A DNA stretch of 6,131 nt, from the NCBI GenBank assembly GCA_002690445.1, contig NZER01000417.1, positions 1 to 6,131 of the forward strand, given 5' to 3'. Each line of letters opens with the position of its first letter. Within the stretch, counting starts at the first letter, position 1. Shown piece after piece: positions 1 through 6,131 of this stretch. The translations under genes and the position numbers were made by a program. The notes beneath the pieces were generated by a model that worked only from the letters and a program-made list of their open reading frames with translations, ran no database searches and was not told the origin of the DNA. The stretch is from Candidatus Pacearchaeota archaeon. GTDB lineage: Archaea; Nanoarchaeota; Nanoarchaeia; Pacearchaeales; GW2011-AR1.

Positions 1-1
1 A

Positions 2-100
2 TTCACCGGAAGCATCAATGAAGATATAAGTTCTGATAACACGATTTATTTGAAGCTAGATACAAGCGCTAATGTAACTGTCACCGTATGGGTTTTTTAG
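2..100 (+). CDS. 3' end of an unidentified phage structural-type protein (partial)
   Basis: Reading from base 2 gives 32 codons closed by TAG at 98-100; the start lies outside the window. The visible peptide begins FTGSINEDIS and ends ANVTVTVWVF. It alternates polar and beta-branched residues (TIYLKL, VTVTVWVF), as in a C-terminal beta hairpin or beta sandwich. That is common in small virion proteins encoded beside tail genes, but too little is present to name a family. The stop codon touches the ATG of the next gene in the same frame, with no base between them, which fits one co-transcribed and probably translationally coupled module. It could be an adaptor, a tail fibre end or a minor head protein. 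The case for a real gene rests on the open frame, the protein-like composition and the tight junction. Confidence 0.6.
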   Translation, partial: FTGSINEDISSDNTIYLKLDTSANVTVTVWVF

Positions 101-3100
101 ATGCCATTAAGAAAACACAAGGCAAGCATCAAGTTTGTAAAAGGTGTCCAACAAAAGGTAGATCATAAGGTCATTCCTATTGATTCCCTTGTCACTCTTG
201 AGAATGGCAGATTCGACAAGATCGGCGCAGTAAACAAGCGCACAGGATATACCCTCATAGACAGTGAGGCTAGTGATATTGTCGGGTACAAGAATACCTT
301 GGTAGCTCGAAATGTTTCCACCGGAGATAGGCTCGGGGCAGGCACAGCAAATACGGCAACTGTTTTCTCGACCAGCACTGCTAGAAAATGGGTCGGAGAT
401 TTTTCTTCGGGGAATAGAGGATATTCTGACGGGATTGAGTACACATCGATTCCAGTGTCAAAAGGATCTGAGTACCAGCAACGAGATTCAAATGTCGCAT
501 TTAGCACCGATGGAAGATGGGCATGTATTACCTATGTAGATGTTCACTGGAATTCTGCGGATCAAAATGTTGCTTACGATAAGCGAGTATCTGTTGTTGA
601 CAGGGAAACTAATACTCTCTTGGCTGGTGATATTAAGTTAGGCAGCGCTACTTATTCTGGGAACAATGGTCGCCGGATGGTGCCAACTTGGAATGATGGT
701 AATCTGAACAGGTTTGAGATTTATGGCGAAGATGAGGGTGCCTTAAAGGTATGGGCTATTAATCCCTATGACGCGAGCATTGTTGCGAGAGATGCTGGCA
801 ACAACATAACTGCCGCTGGTACCGAGATTCTTGCTACTGCCAATTATCCTTTAATCATAGGTGCTGCTGGTGATGGCTATCCTACCAGTCAGGCTAGTTT
901 TGATGCCTGCTCCAGTGCCGACACTGAAGACCGTACTCTTCTGCTGGTAACTCATCTTACGGGCTCAACCTATACTGTTAAGTATTATCAATACGATTCA
1001 GTTGGGCAATCTTTGACAGAAAAGATTTCTAAAGCAGTCACAGGAACAACATCCAATAAGGGCCACATGATGATTCATCGGCCAAGCATTACTGGCACCC
1101 ATACTGCCAAGGTTGCTTTTGGATATCAAAATGGGACAACATTTAATATTAGTGTCGCCACGACGGAAGCTTCGACTACTGCCAATTTTGATAGCACTGA
1201 AACATTTGCTGTTGGGAGTACCGATATTGTCCGTGGATCTTTTTTCGATGATATCAATTCAATAACAGGAAATGCTAATCAGGATGTTTCACTAATTTAC
1301 GAAGAGAATGCCGTTACTCAGATTCATGGGGCGGTTGGCAATTCAACTTTGTATATAACTCCCGATGTCTTTGCAGGGATTCCAGGTACGCCAGAAGTCT
1401 TATTGTATTATAAGCAACATTTTACTTTTGCATTTGGAAGAGGTCCTTTTACGATAGGCACTGTCCACGATGATAATGCCGGTGGAGTATCAGGATTCAC
1501 GTATCCAGATCCTCCCATAAATACAATCGCATTATGGGACCTGCAAAGGTCTGCCGCGATAGGGACTAGTGCCAATACGGAATACTATAGCTGGCTTCGA
1601 GATCGCTTGCCGATATCTATGTATAAGCCTCTCGAATATCAGACCGATAGACTTCAGACTGCTACCTATAGTGGAGATGACTCAAACTTAAAGGGTTCCG
1701 CAGTTGCAGTACCAGTTGCTTCGCATCTGGAGCGATTTGGGACTGGCACGGATGGCACTACGTCTCTCAACTCAATAGTCAGACTCTTTGATTTTAGGAG
1801 AGTAAACGAAGAGCTTGTTGACGTTCCTGCTCCGAGTACTGCTGTCTTGCATGACATTCTTTACGTGGCAGATAAGGGGCTATTCCAATACGATGGGAAC
1901 AAGTTTCGTAGTCTTGGTTTTATTGATCGACCAGAGTTTAAGGTGTCCTATGGTGGCGGGGGTGCCGGTCTTTTAGAATCGGGTGGTGTGTATTACTACA
2001 AGCTTGTTTTTGAGTGGACAGACGCACAGGGTAATCTTCACGAAAGTGAACCCTCTGGTTCTGTGAAAGTAACTGCCACAACTGACCAAAACTTCAATCT
2101 ATCTCTAGTCCAGAATGACTTGCCTAATTTCGATCCAAAAGAACTAAAGGTTGCGATCTATAGGACCCAAGGGAATGGTTCTATCTTCAATCATATCGCG
2201 ACAATAAATCTTGATAGATCTGTTGGCTATATTACTTGGAATGATAATTTCGCTGATACTTATGCCGCTACTGGTAAGTTTCTTTATACTGATTCAGGAG
2301 AGCTTGCGAATACTCCCCCTCCTGCTTCTGCGAGATACGTTGTTGCACATAGAGATAGATTATTTGTTATCGGAAAAGACGATGTAATCTATTTCTCAAA
2401 ACTCGTTAAAGACGGGTTTGGGGTAGCATTTTCTGAAGCTTTCTCGATCAAAACACCTGACAATATTTCAGATCCTCCGACTGCCCTTGGGAGTATGGAC
2501 GGTAATCTTTTTATCTTTACCGAGAAATCTATTTTCCTTGTTGGTGGCGAAGGCCCAGACAATCTTGGGGCTGGTGGCTTCTACGAAGCAAAGAGAATTC
2601 CTACCACGGTAGGAGCGGTAAAGGGTTCTCCTGTTAGACTGACTAATGATGGCCTTATCTTTGTTTCAAAAAAAGGAATCAAGTCTAAGATTTATCTCCT
2701 TGGTCGAAACATGACTCTTACCTATATAGGCTCTGCCATAGAGGATATCATTTCGCCTCCTGGCGGAACTCCCTATATGGTCAAGGATATAACCTCTAAC
2801 CAAGAGCAAGAAACTATCATGTTTCTTCTTTCGCAGACGAGTGGAACTGAAACTGGGGCAAAGATCATAACTTATCATTATGAGCTAAAGCAGTGGTCCG
2901 TAGATCTTCTTCAGGATACTTACGGAGCCGGTGCTGGTGGTTCTTTCGCACGGAGTGGCGATAAACTTTACATCAGTCTTCTTCACCACATCACGAATAA
3001 GAATCCAAGAGTCTACAAGGAAGCCTCGACATTCGCAGATAATACGTCATACATCCCCACGAAGGTAAAGACTGCCTGGGTTCAGCTTGCTGGTATTCAG

Positions 3101-3439
3101 TCATATCAAAGAGCCTATAGCTTCCATATTCTTGGAGAATCTAAGGACAAACATACACTCACTGTTAATGTTTACTATGACTATGATACTTCTTCTCCTG
3201 GTAATTCTTACACATTTACAACAAGCGATGCGGCTGATGCGAAGCTCCAGTTCAGAGGTCACCTAACAAAGCAAAAGTGCCAAGCGATTCAATTCGAGGT
3301 TGTCGATGCTGATAACTCTGGTTCGACTGATGATGGATACACGATAACCGAAATAGGACTTGAGCTAGGGCTTAAGGCTGATGGCTACAAGCAAAACAAC
3401 GCAAAGCTTGATAGCGATTCAACGACAGGTTCAGACTAG
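101..3439 (+). CDS. Large phage tail / stabilization-like protein with beta-propeller character
   Basis: This 1112-residue protein is probably a virion protein of the short-tail machine, sitting at or below the portal as a tail hub or nozzle. What is seen: residues 11-50 read F-V-K-G-V then P-I-D-S-L-V-T-L-E-N-G-R-F, ending K-R-T-G-Y, an N-terminal pattern I recall from many phage tail proteins. Residues 130-490 hold repeated beta-strand blocks suggesting degenerate propeller blades. Residues 605-700 look fibronectin/Ig-like (Y-Y-K-L-V-F-E-W, then D-A-Q-G-N-L-H-E-S-E-P-S). Residues 744-885 hold further blades, including H-R-D-R-L-F (750-755), D-G-L-I-F-V-S-K-K-G-I (850-860) and Y-I-G-S-A-I-E (875-881). 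The C-terminus has W993, L-T-K-Q-K-C-Q-A-I (1055-1063) and E-L-G-L-K-A-D-G-Y (1088-1096), then a short polar tail. There is no signal peptide or membrane segment. P22 gp10 is about 470 residues and T7 gp12 about 790, so this member is enlarged. The ATG is fixed by the in-frame TAG just before it and by the family pattern starting 10 residues later. The start lacks a good Shine-Dalgarno; GGG at 90-92 is the only candidate. The family call comes from remembered motifs, not an alignment; a receptor-binding role is an alternative. Confidence 0.72.
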   Translation: MPLRKHKASIKFVKGVQQKVDHKVIPIDSLVTLENGRFDKIGAVNKRTGYTLIDSEASDIVGYKNTLVARNVSTGDRLGAGTANTATVFSTSTARKWVGDFSSGNRGYSDGIEYTSIPVSKGSEYQQRDSNVAFSTDGRWACITYVDVHWNSADQNVAYDKRVSVVDRETNTLLAGDIKLGSATYSGNNGRRMVPTWNDGNLNRFEIYGEDEGALKVWAINPYDASIVARDAGNNITAAGTEILATANYPLIIGAAGDGYPTSQASFDACSSADTEDRTLLLVTHLTGSTYTVKYYQYDSVGQSLTEKISKAVTGTTSNKGHMMIHRPSITGTHTAKVAFGYQNGTTFNISVATTEASTTANFDSTETFAVGSTDIVRGSFFDDINSITGNANQDVSLIYEENAVTQIHGAVGNSTLYITPDVFAGIPGTPEVLLYYKQHFTFAFGRGPFTIGTVHDDNAGGVSGFTYPDPPINTIALWDLQRSAAIGTSANTEYYSWLRDRLPISMYKPLEYQTDRLQTATYSGDDSNLKGSAVAVPVASHLERFGTGTDGTTSLNSIVRLFDFRRVNEELVDVPAPSTAVLHDILYVADKGLFQYDGNKFRSLGFIDRPEFKVSYGGGGAGLLESGGVYYYKLVFEWTDAQGNLHESEPSGSVKVTATTDQNFNLSLVQNDLPNFDPKELKVAIYRTQGNGSIFNHIATINLDRSVGYITWNDNFADTYAATGKFLYTDSGELANTPPPASARYVVAHRDRLFVIGKDDVIYFSKLVKDGFGVAFSEAFSIKTPDNISDPPTALGSMDGNLFIFTEKSIFLVGGEGPDNLGAGGFYEAKRIPTTVGAVKGSPVRLTNDGLIFVSKKGIKSKIYLLGRNMTLTYIGSAIEDIISPPGGTPYMVKDITSNQEQETIMFLLSQTSGTETGAKIITYHYELKQWSVDLLQDTYGAGAGGSFARSGDKLYISLLHHITNKNPRVYKEASTFADNTSYIPTKVKTAWVQLAGIQSYQRAYSFHILGESKDKHTLTVNVYYDYDTSSPGNSYTFTTSDAADAKLQFRGHLTKQKCQAIQFEVVDADNSGSTDDGYTITEIGLELGLKADGYKQNNAKLDSDSTTGSD

Positions 3440-3442
3440 GAG
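3438..3442 (+). promoter_or_regulatory. Ribosome binding site for the 794-residue protein
   Basis: AGGAG lies 6 nt before the ATG at 3449 and overlaps the TAG stop (3437-3439) of the preceding gene by two bases. It settles 3449 as the start and shows that this gene can initiate independently, while a ribosome terminating at the TAG would be standing on the site, so coupling is also likely. Confidence 0.85.
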
Positions 3443-3448
3443 AGTATA

Positions 3449-5833
3449 ATGCCGCCGTTTAATGCAGGTTCCGGGACCCCAGGTATCCCTGATGATGAAC
3501 GAAGAAAGCCACCAAGACCAGCAGAGGAATTGCTTTCTCCAGCAGCATCGGCAGAACGCGCAAGTGAGCGAGATCAGCTGCCGCCAACACAGAGTAGGCC
3601 TCCTGTAGGAGGAGGCCAAAGCCCGGAAGAGCTTCAGTCAGAGTTGATGGGTCGTACTACCGTTCCTAGGATGAGTGCCGCAGATGTGGAGGCTGCTACG
3701 CTCGGTACTGCTGCCCAAATAGGTGGCGCAGGAATGGGTGCCTTGGGCGGCATGGCTGCTGGTGCTATCGGTGCCGGAATGCAGGGGCAGCATGAAGCTA
3801 CCCTTCGAGCTATTCAGGCACAGCGAGCAGGATCAAGAGGACCTGTCGGGTTAGCTGAATATGGAGCCACTCAAGCAACTGGCTTGGCTGGCGCTCAATT
3901 GGCTGGTGAAGCTGGAAAGCTTCAACTTCAGGCAGCTCAGGCAGAGGCAGGATTTCAGGCAAAACAAGCAGACCTAAATCAAGCAATCACAACAATGCAG
4001 GGACAGTTTCAGCAACAAGCCAACATGAGTAATGCTGAGATGGAGCAAAAAGCCCGAGAGATTAATCTGAGTGTAGAAGCCGATCTTATGAAAGAAAGAG
4101 ATCGACTAATTGCCGAATACGCCAAAATGGGATTAGCCGAAGAGCAATACCAAGCGGAGCTTGCGGCTGCATTAGAAAGACTCAAGACACAACTTACTCA
4201 CGACTATTGGAAGGCAGATCTGGAAGCAGACACCGCTGCGTTAGTTACAGTTATGCAGGAGGAAGATGCTGAGGATTACTATGCTGACCGCGTTAAAAGC
4301 CGAACTACGACTCCTGGCTATTCGCCATCCGGAAAACTTTCGGGTGATTATTGGGCAACTCCGGAATATCGAGCCGACCAAGCAGCAGCGGCAGAGGCGG
4401 CTAATGCGGCTAATGCGGAAGAGAATACATATACTCCAAACGAAAGACACTCAGAATTTAATGGCACCCAAGAGGAATGGGATGCCATGTCTGATGCTGA
4501 GAAAAGAAGATATTACGAGGAGTTTAATACAGCACAAGCAGCGGCAGAAAGTGGTCCTGAAGATTACAACTACTACTCTGGCGATCGAGTAATGAGTAAT
4601 GATGAGTTGTCTGGGATGGCTCCTCCTTCTGCTTACGAGACATTTAGGGAACAAACACAACTCGCTCCCCCTGCGGGAGTTGACCCAACCGTAAGGATGA
4701 GTCTTGGTCGTGAGACAGAGAAACGAGTTTCTGACTTGAGAGCAGGAGAGAATCGGCAAGCGGCTGTTCAATCATATCTGGGTAAGCCTGACGTTGGACC
4801 TCCGACAGTAATGCAGCAAGCGGGTAAAGACTTCTCCGAGGCTGACCAGATAGCCGAAGAATCAAGAAAATCCGTGGCTGACCAGCTCCAGTATCTAGAC
4901 TATACGCGAAAAGGTATTGGTGCGGGTGTTGCCGCTTATCAAATTGGTACAGCAAAAAACGCGCAAGAACGAGAAGCTGCAATTGTTAACCTTGTTAAGA
5001 GCGAGGGTGTTAGCGGAGGTATTGCAAAAGCGGCCGAGATGGCAACAAGTAAGTGGGGAGAATCTGCCGGTGGCGCAGTAACGGCAGCGGGAAAAGTTGC
5101 TTATGATGTCGGAAGCGAGATGGCAAGACCAGACGATAAGCGAACGTCTAAGAGTGAGCGAGTCCAACATGCAGCAACCCGAGGCGCGACTGTTGCTGGT
5201 GGTGGGTGGGCTGGAGCCGAGGCTGGTGGTATTATAGGTGGACTAGCTTCGACTGCATTAAATCCTACCCCTACTGCTGTTGGAACTACTCCGCTCGGCG
5301 TTGGCATTGGTAGCGCGATTGGGGGCACCCTTGGTGCTCTTGGCGCAGGCGAGGCATACGACGCAGCGATTCCTGCTCCGGGAGTCAGAACTACAAATCC
5401 TCAAGAGATGATTGGCGGAGCATTAGCCAAGGCTAGTCCGACTGTATTACGGTCTGACCCAATGTCAGTAATGAGAGATCGCCCTGAAGATGTAAATAGA
5501 GCCCCGTTTGCAGACGATTATGCCCGAAGACAAGACAAAGCGTTTGTCGGTGGGCCGGAGGATATGGCAATGCCCCCTGAAATGATGCCCCCTGAAATGA
5601 CGGCCAATGGTGGACCTCCACCTCCTATGGTTCCTGACGAACTCGATATGGCAAAGTCTGAAATGTTACCAGCAAATGAGAGCTATGATTTTCTTGAAAG
5701 CTTATCAGGTGGTGCTCCTGGCGAAGCTCCTCCCGAAGGAGAAATTGTTGATTCTCAAGCCTTAGCTGCTCTGGGAGATTTACATGATAGGCTCAAAGAA
5801 ATCGAATCTATGATGGGAGCAGGGGCAATCTAA
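3449..5833 (+). CDS. Ala/Gly/Gln-rich virion protein, candidate internal (DNA-ejection) protein
   Basis: I do not recognise a specific family in this 794-residue protein. The order is: a Pro/charged, probably disordered N-terminus (1-75); a glycine-zipper-like hydrophobic block (91-113, G-G-A-G-M-G-A-L-G-G type); a long Ala/Gln/Glu-rich helical region, probably coiled coil (140-270); an acidic, Tyr-rich linker (275-400); a helical stretch (about 440-570); a second, longer small-residue block (579-638, with G-G-I-I-G-G-L and I-G-S-A-I-G-G-T-L-G-A-L-G); a Pro/Met-rich linker with a duplicated MPPEM (708-717); and a C-terminal helix (768-794). There is no cysteine, no signal peptide and no visible catalytic motif. 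It follows the tail gene by 9 nt, with a strong AGGAG site. In T7 (gp13-16) and P22 (gp7, gp20, gp16) proteins that leave the virion with the DNA are encoded downstream of the equivalent gene, and such proteins are often Ala/Gly-rich, helical and poorly conserved. The ejection-protein role is therefore an inference from position and composition. A tape-measure-like or scaffold-like protein is the main alternative. That it is a real gene is nearly certain. Confidence 0.6.
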   Translation: MPPFNAGSGTPGIPDDERRKPPRPAEELLSPAASAERASERDQLPPTQSRPPVGGGQSPEELQSELMGRTTVPRMSAADVEAATLGTAAQIGGAGMGALGGMAAGAIGAGMQGQHEATLRAIQAQRAGSRGPVGLAEYGATQATGLAGAQLAGEAGKLQLQAAQAEAGFQAKQADLNQAITTMQGQFQQQANMSNAEMEQKAREINLSVEADLMKERDRLIAEYAKMGLAEEQYQAELAAALERLKTQLTHDYWKADLEADTAALVTVMQEEDAEDYYADRVKSRTTTPGYSPSGKLSGDYWATPEYRADQAAAAEAANAANAEENTYTPNERHSEFNGTQEEWDAMSDAEKRRYYEEFNTAQAAAESGPEDYNYYSGDRVMSNDELSGMAPPSAYETFREQTQLAPPAGVDPTVRMSLGRETEKRVSDLRAGENRQAAVQSYLGKPDVGPPTVMQQAGKDFSEADQIAEESRKSVADQLQYLDYTRKGIGAGVAAYQIGTAKNAQEREAAIVNLVKSEGVSGGIAKAAEMATSKWGESAGGAVTAAGKVAYDVGSEMARPDDKRTSKSERVQHAATRGATVAGGGWAGAEAGGIIGGLASTALNPTPTAVGTTPLGVGIGSAIGGTLGALGAGEAYDAAIPAPGVRTTNPQEMIGGALAKASPTVLRSDPMSVMRDRPEDVNRAPFADDYARRQDKAFVGGPEDMAMPPEMMPPEMTANGGPPPPMVPDELDMAKSEMLPANESYDFLESLSGGAPGEAPPEGEIVDSQALAALGDLHDRLKEIESMMGAGAI
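3597..3617 (+). other. Perfect 8-bp hairpin inside the start of the 794-residue gene
   Basis: GGCCTCCT (3597-3604) and AGGAGGCC (3610-3617) form a GC-rich 8-bp stem with a 5-nt loop. The right arm contains a perfect Shine-Dalgarno core (AGGAGG, 3610-3615), but no ATG, GTG or TTG follows at usable distance. No T-run follows, so it is not a rho-independent terminator. The stretch encodes Pro-Pro-Val-Gly-Gly-Gly, and CCN and GGN codons are naturally complementary, so it may be a by-product of coding. Confidence 0.5.
4397..4414 (+). repeat. Tandem 9-bp repeat, two copies
   Basis: GCGGCTAAT occurs twice in direct succession, followed by a further partial copy (GCGG, 4415-4418). It is in frame and encodes Ala-Asn-rich sequence (A-A-N-A-A-N-A) in the linker of the 794-residue protein. 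It looks like a small slippage expansion in a low-complexity region. Confidence 0.8.
5570..5599 (+). repeat. Tandem 15-bp exact duplication encoding MPPEM twice
   Basis: ATGCCCCCTGAAATG is present as two perfect adjacent copies (5570-5584 and 5585-5599). The unit is a multiple of three and in frame, giving MPPEM-MPPEM at residues 708-717 in the Pro-rich linker near the C-terminus. Identity at every base, including silent positions, points to a recent duplication. Confidence 0.95.
5821..5825 (+). promoter_or_regulatory. Probable ribosome binding site for the gene starting at 5833
   Basis: AGGGG lies 7 nt before the ATG at 5833, inside the last codons of the preceding gene, with a second purine stretch (GGGAG, 5815-5819) just upstream. 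The match to the consensus is partial, but the spacing is good and the TAATG overlap would add translational coupling. Confidence 0.6.
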
Positions 5834-6131
5834 TGGCTGACGCGACACCTCCGGTGACTACTGAAACAAAAGAAACTGTTCCCTTATCTGCTGAACGGAA
5901 AGTTTGGGATCAAGCAGCTGCGGTCGAAGCAGCACACGACGCAATGGCAGCAGCTAAAAAGAGAAAAGAGCCAGGTGGAGATCTGTCTACAGCAGTAAAG
6001 CCTCAACAGTTCAAAGAGCCGACAAAGAGAGCGCGAGGACAAATTGCTCCTAGTATCGAAGAGGCCCAGGCGGATGCCCCATGGAAAGGACAATATTCCG
6101 ATGAGGAGCTGTTGCAGCGATATAGAAAGCA
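5833..6131 (+). CDS. 5' part of an unidentified phage gene, probably virion-associated (partial)
   Basis: The ATG at 5833-5835 overlaps the TAA of the preceding gene by one base, and the frame stays open for 99 codons to the window's right edge. The visible protein begins MADATPPVTT. It has a Thr/Pro/Glu-rich start, an Ala-rich probable helix (residues 20-45, with A-A-A-V-E-A-A-H-D-A-M-A-A-A-K-K-R-K), a basic flexible stretch (46-72), and the start of an acidic helix (Y-S-D-E-E-L-L-Q-R-Y-R-K, 88-99). There is no signal peptide, membrane segment or cysteine in this part. The Ala/Gln/Lys-rich composition resembles the neighbour upstream, and the tight junction puts it in the same operon. A second internal or ejection protein, or a large protein whose domains lie beyond the edge, would fit; the function is unknown. 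Confidence 0.75.
   Translation, partial: MADATPPVTTETKETVPLSAERKVWDQAAAVEAAHDAMAAAKKRKEPGGDLSTAVKPQQFKEPTKRARGQIAPSIEEAQADAPWKGQYSDEELLQRYRK

Noticed and set aside
93..168. T-run slippery site before the TAG that could give a -1 frameshift and a 24-codon extension of the upstream protein (TTA at 97 to TAA at 166)
   Set aside because: The frame-0 phasing does not form the canonical X-XXY-YYZ heptamer, I see no stimulatory structure immediately downstream, and the extension reads as a shifted copy of the real gene.
312..539. 75-codon + strand open frame inside the tail gene
   Set aside because: No ribosome binding site before its ATG, and it sits within the continuous 1112-residue frame.
3422..3450. 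Sigma70-like promoter: ACGACA (3422-3427), 17-bp spacer, perfect TATAAT (3445-3450)
   Set aside because: The -10 box overlaps the ATG at 3449, so transcription would start inside the gene and lose its ribosome site; the TATAAT is more simply part of the spacer plus start codon.
4658..4682. Inverted repeat CAACTC / GAGTTG with an alternative inner CTCCC / GGGAG pairing
   Set aside because: It lies inside coding sequence, has short competing stems, no T-run after it and no gene boundary nearby.
4241..5328. Series of overlapping minus-strand open frames opposite the 794-residue gene
   Set aside because: They overlap each other and the well-supported + strand gene, have Cys/Ser/Leu/Arg-rich shadow compositions and no family resemblance.
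5884..6093. 69-codon minus-strand open frame at the right end
   Set aside because: It is opposite the coupled + strand gene starting at 5833 and is rich in Cys, Ser, Leu and Arg, as expected of an antisense shadow.

Overview
The window looks like part of the virion-structure module of a tailed phage or prophage, most likely one with a short, podovirus-like tail. Four genes lie on the + strand with almost no space between them: the last 32 codons of an unidentified beta-rich protein (to 100), a 1112-residue tail/portal-accessory-type protein (101-3439), a 794-residue Ala/Gly/Gln-rich protein with glycine-zipper blocks and a probable coiled coil (3449-5833), and the first 99 codons of an Ala/Lys-rich protein that runs off the right edge (5833 onward). 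Junction spacings are 0 nt, 9 nt and a 1-nt TAATG overlap, as expected for one polycistronic late transcript. I found no RNA gene, transposon, CRISPR array, integrase, convincing promoter or rho-independent terminator.

The anchor is the 1112-residue protein. Its N-terminal pattern, its S/T-x-x-D-G-L-I-F-x-S-x-K-G-I segment and its C-terminal L-x-K-Q-x-x-Q-A-I and E-x-G-x-K-x-x-G-Y motifs resemble, from memory, the family broadly annotated as phage tail protein or stabilization protein (compare P22 gp10 and the T7 gp12 nozzle). It is much longer than either, and the extra length is mostly an N-terminal block that looks like degenerate beta-propeller blades.

In T7 and P22 the genes downstream of this position encode proteins ejected from the virion with the DNA. 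The next gene fits that by position and composition: no cysteine, disordered ends, a long coiled coil and two small-residue hydrophobic blocks. No homology that I recognise proves it. The last, partial gene could belong to the same set.

The host cannot be named. GC content looks moderate and two of the three visible starts have Shine-Dalgarno sequences, so a bacterial host is certain but its lineage is not. Frame 2 is open from the left edge to 5833 except for two amber codons (98-100 and 3437-3439), so readthrough fusions are formally possible, although ordinary termination is the simpler reading. I see no defence, signalling or other new enzymatic system; the unusual content is protein architecture and the compact gene junctions.
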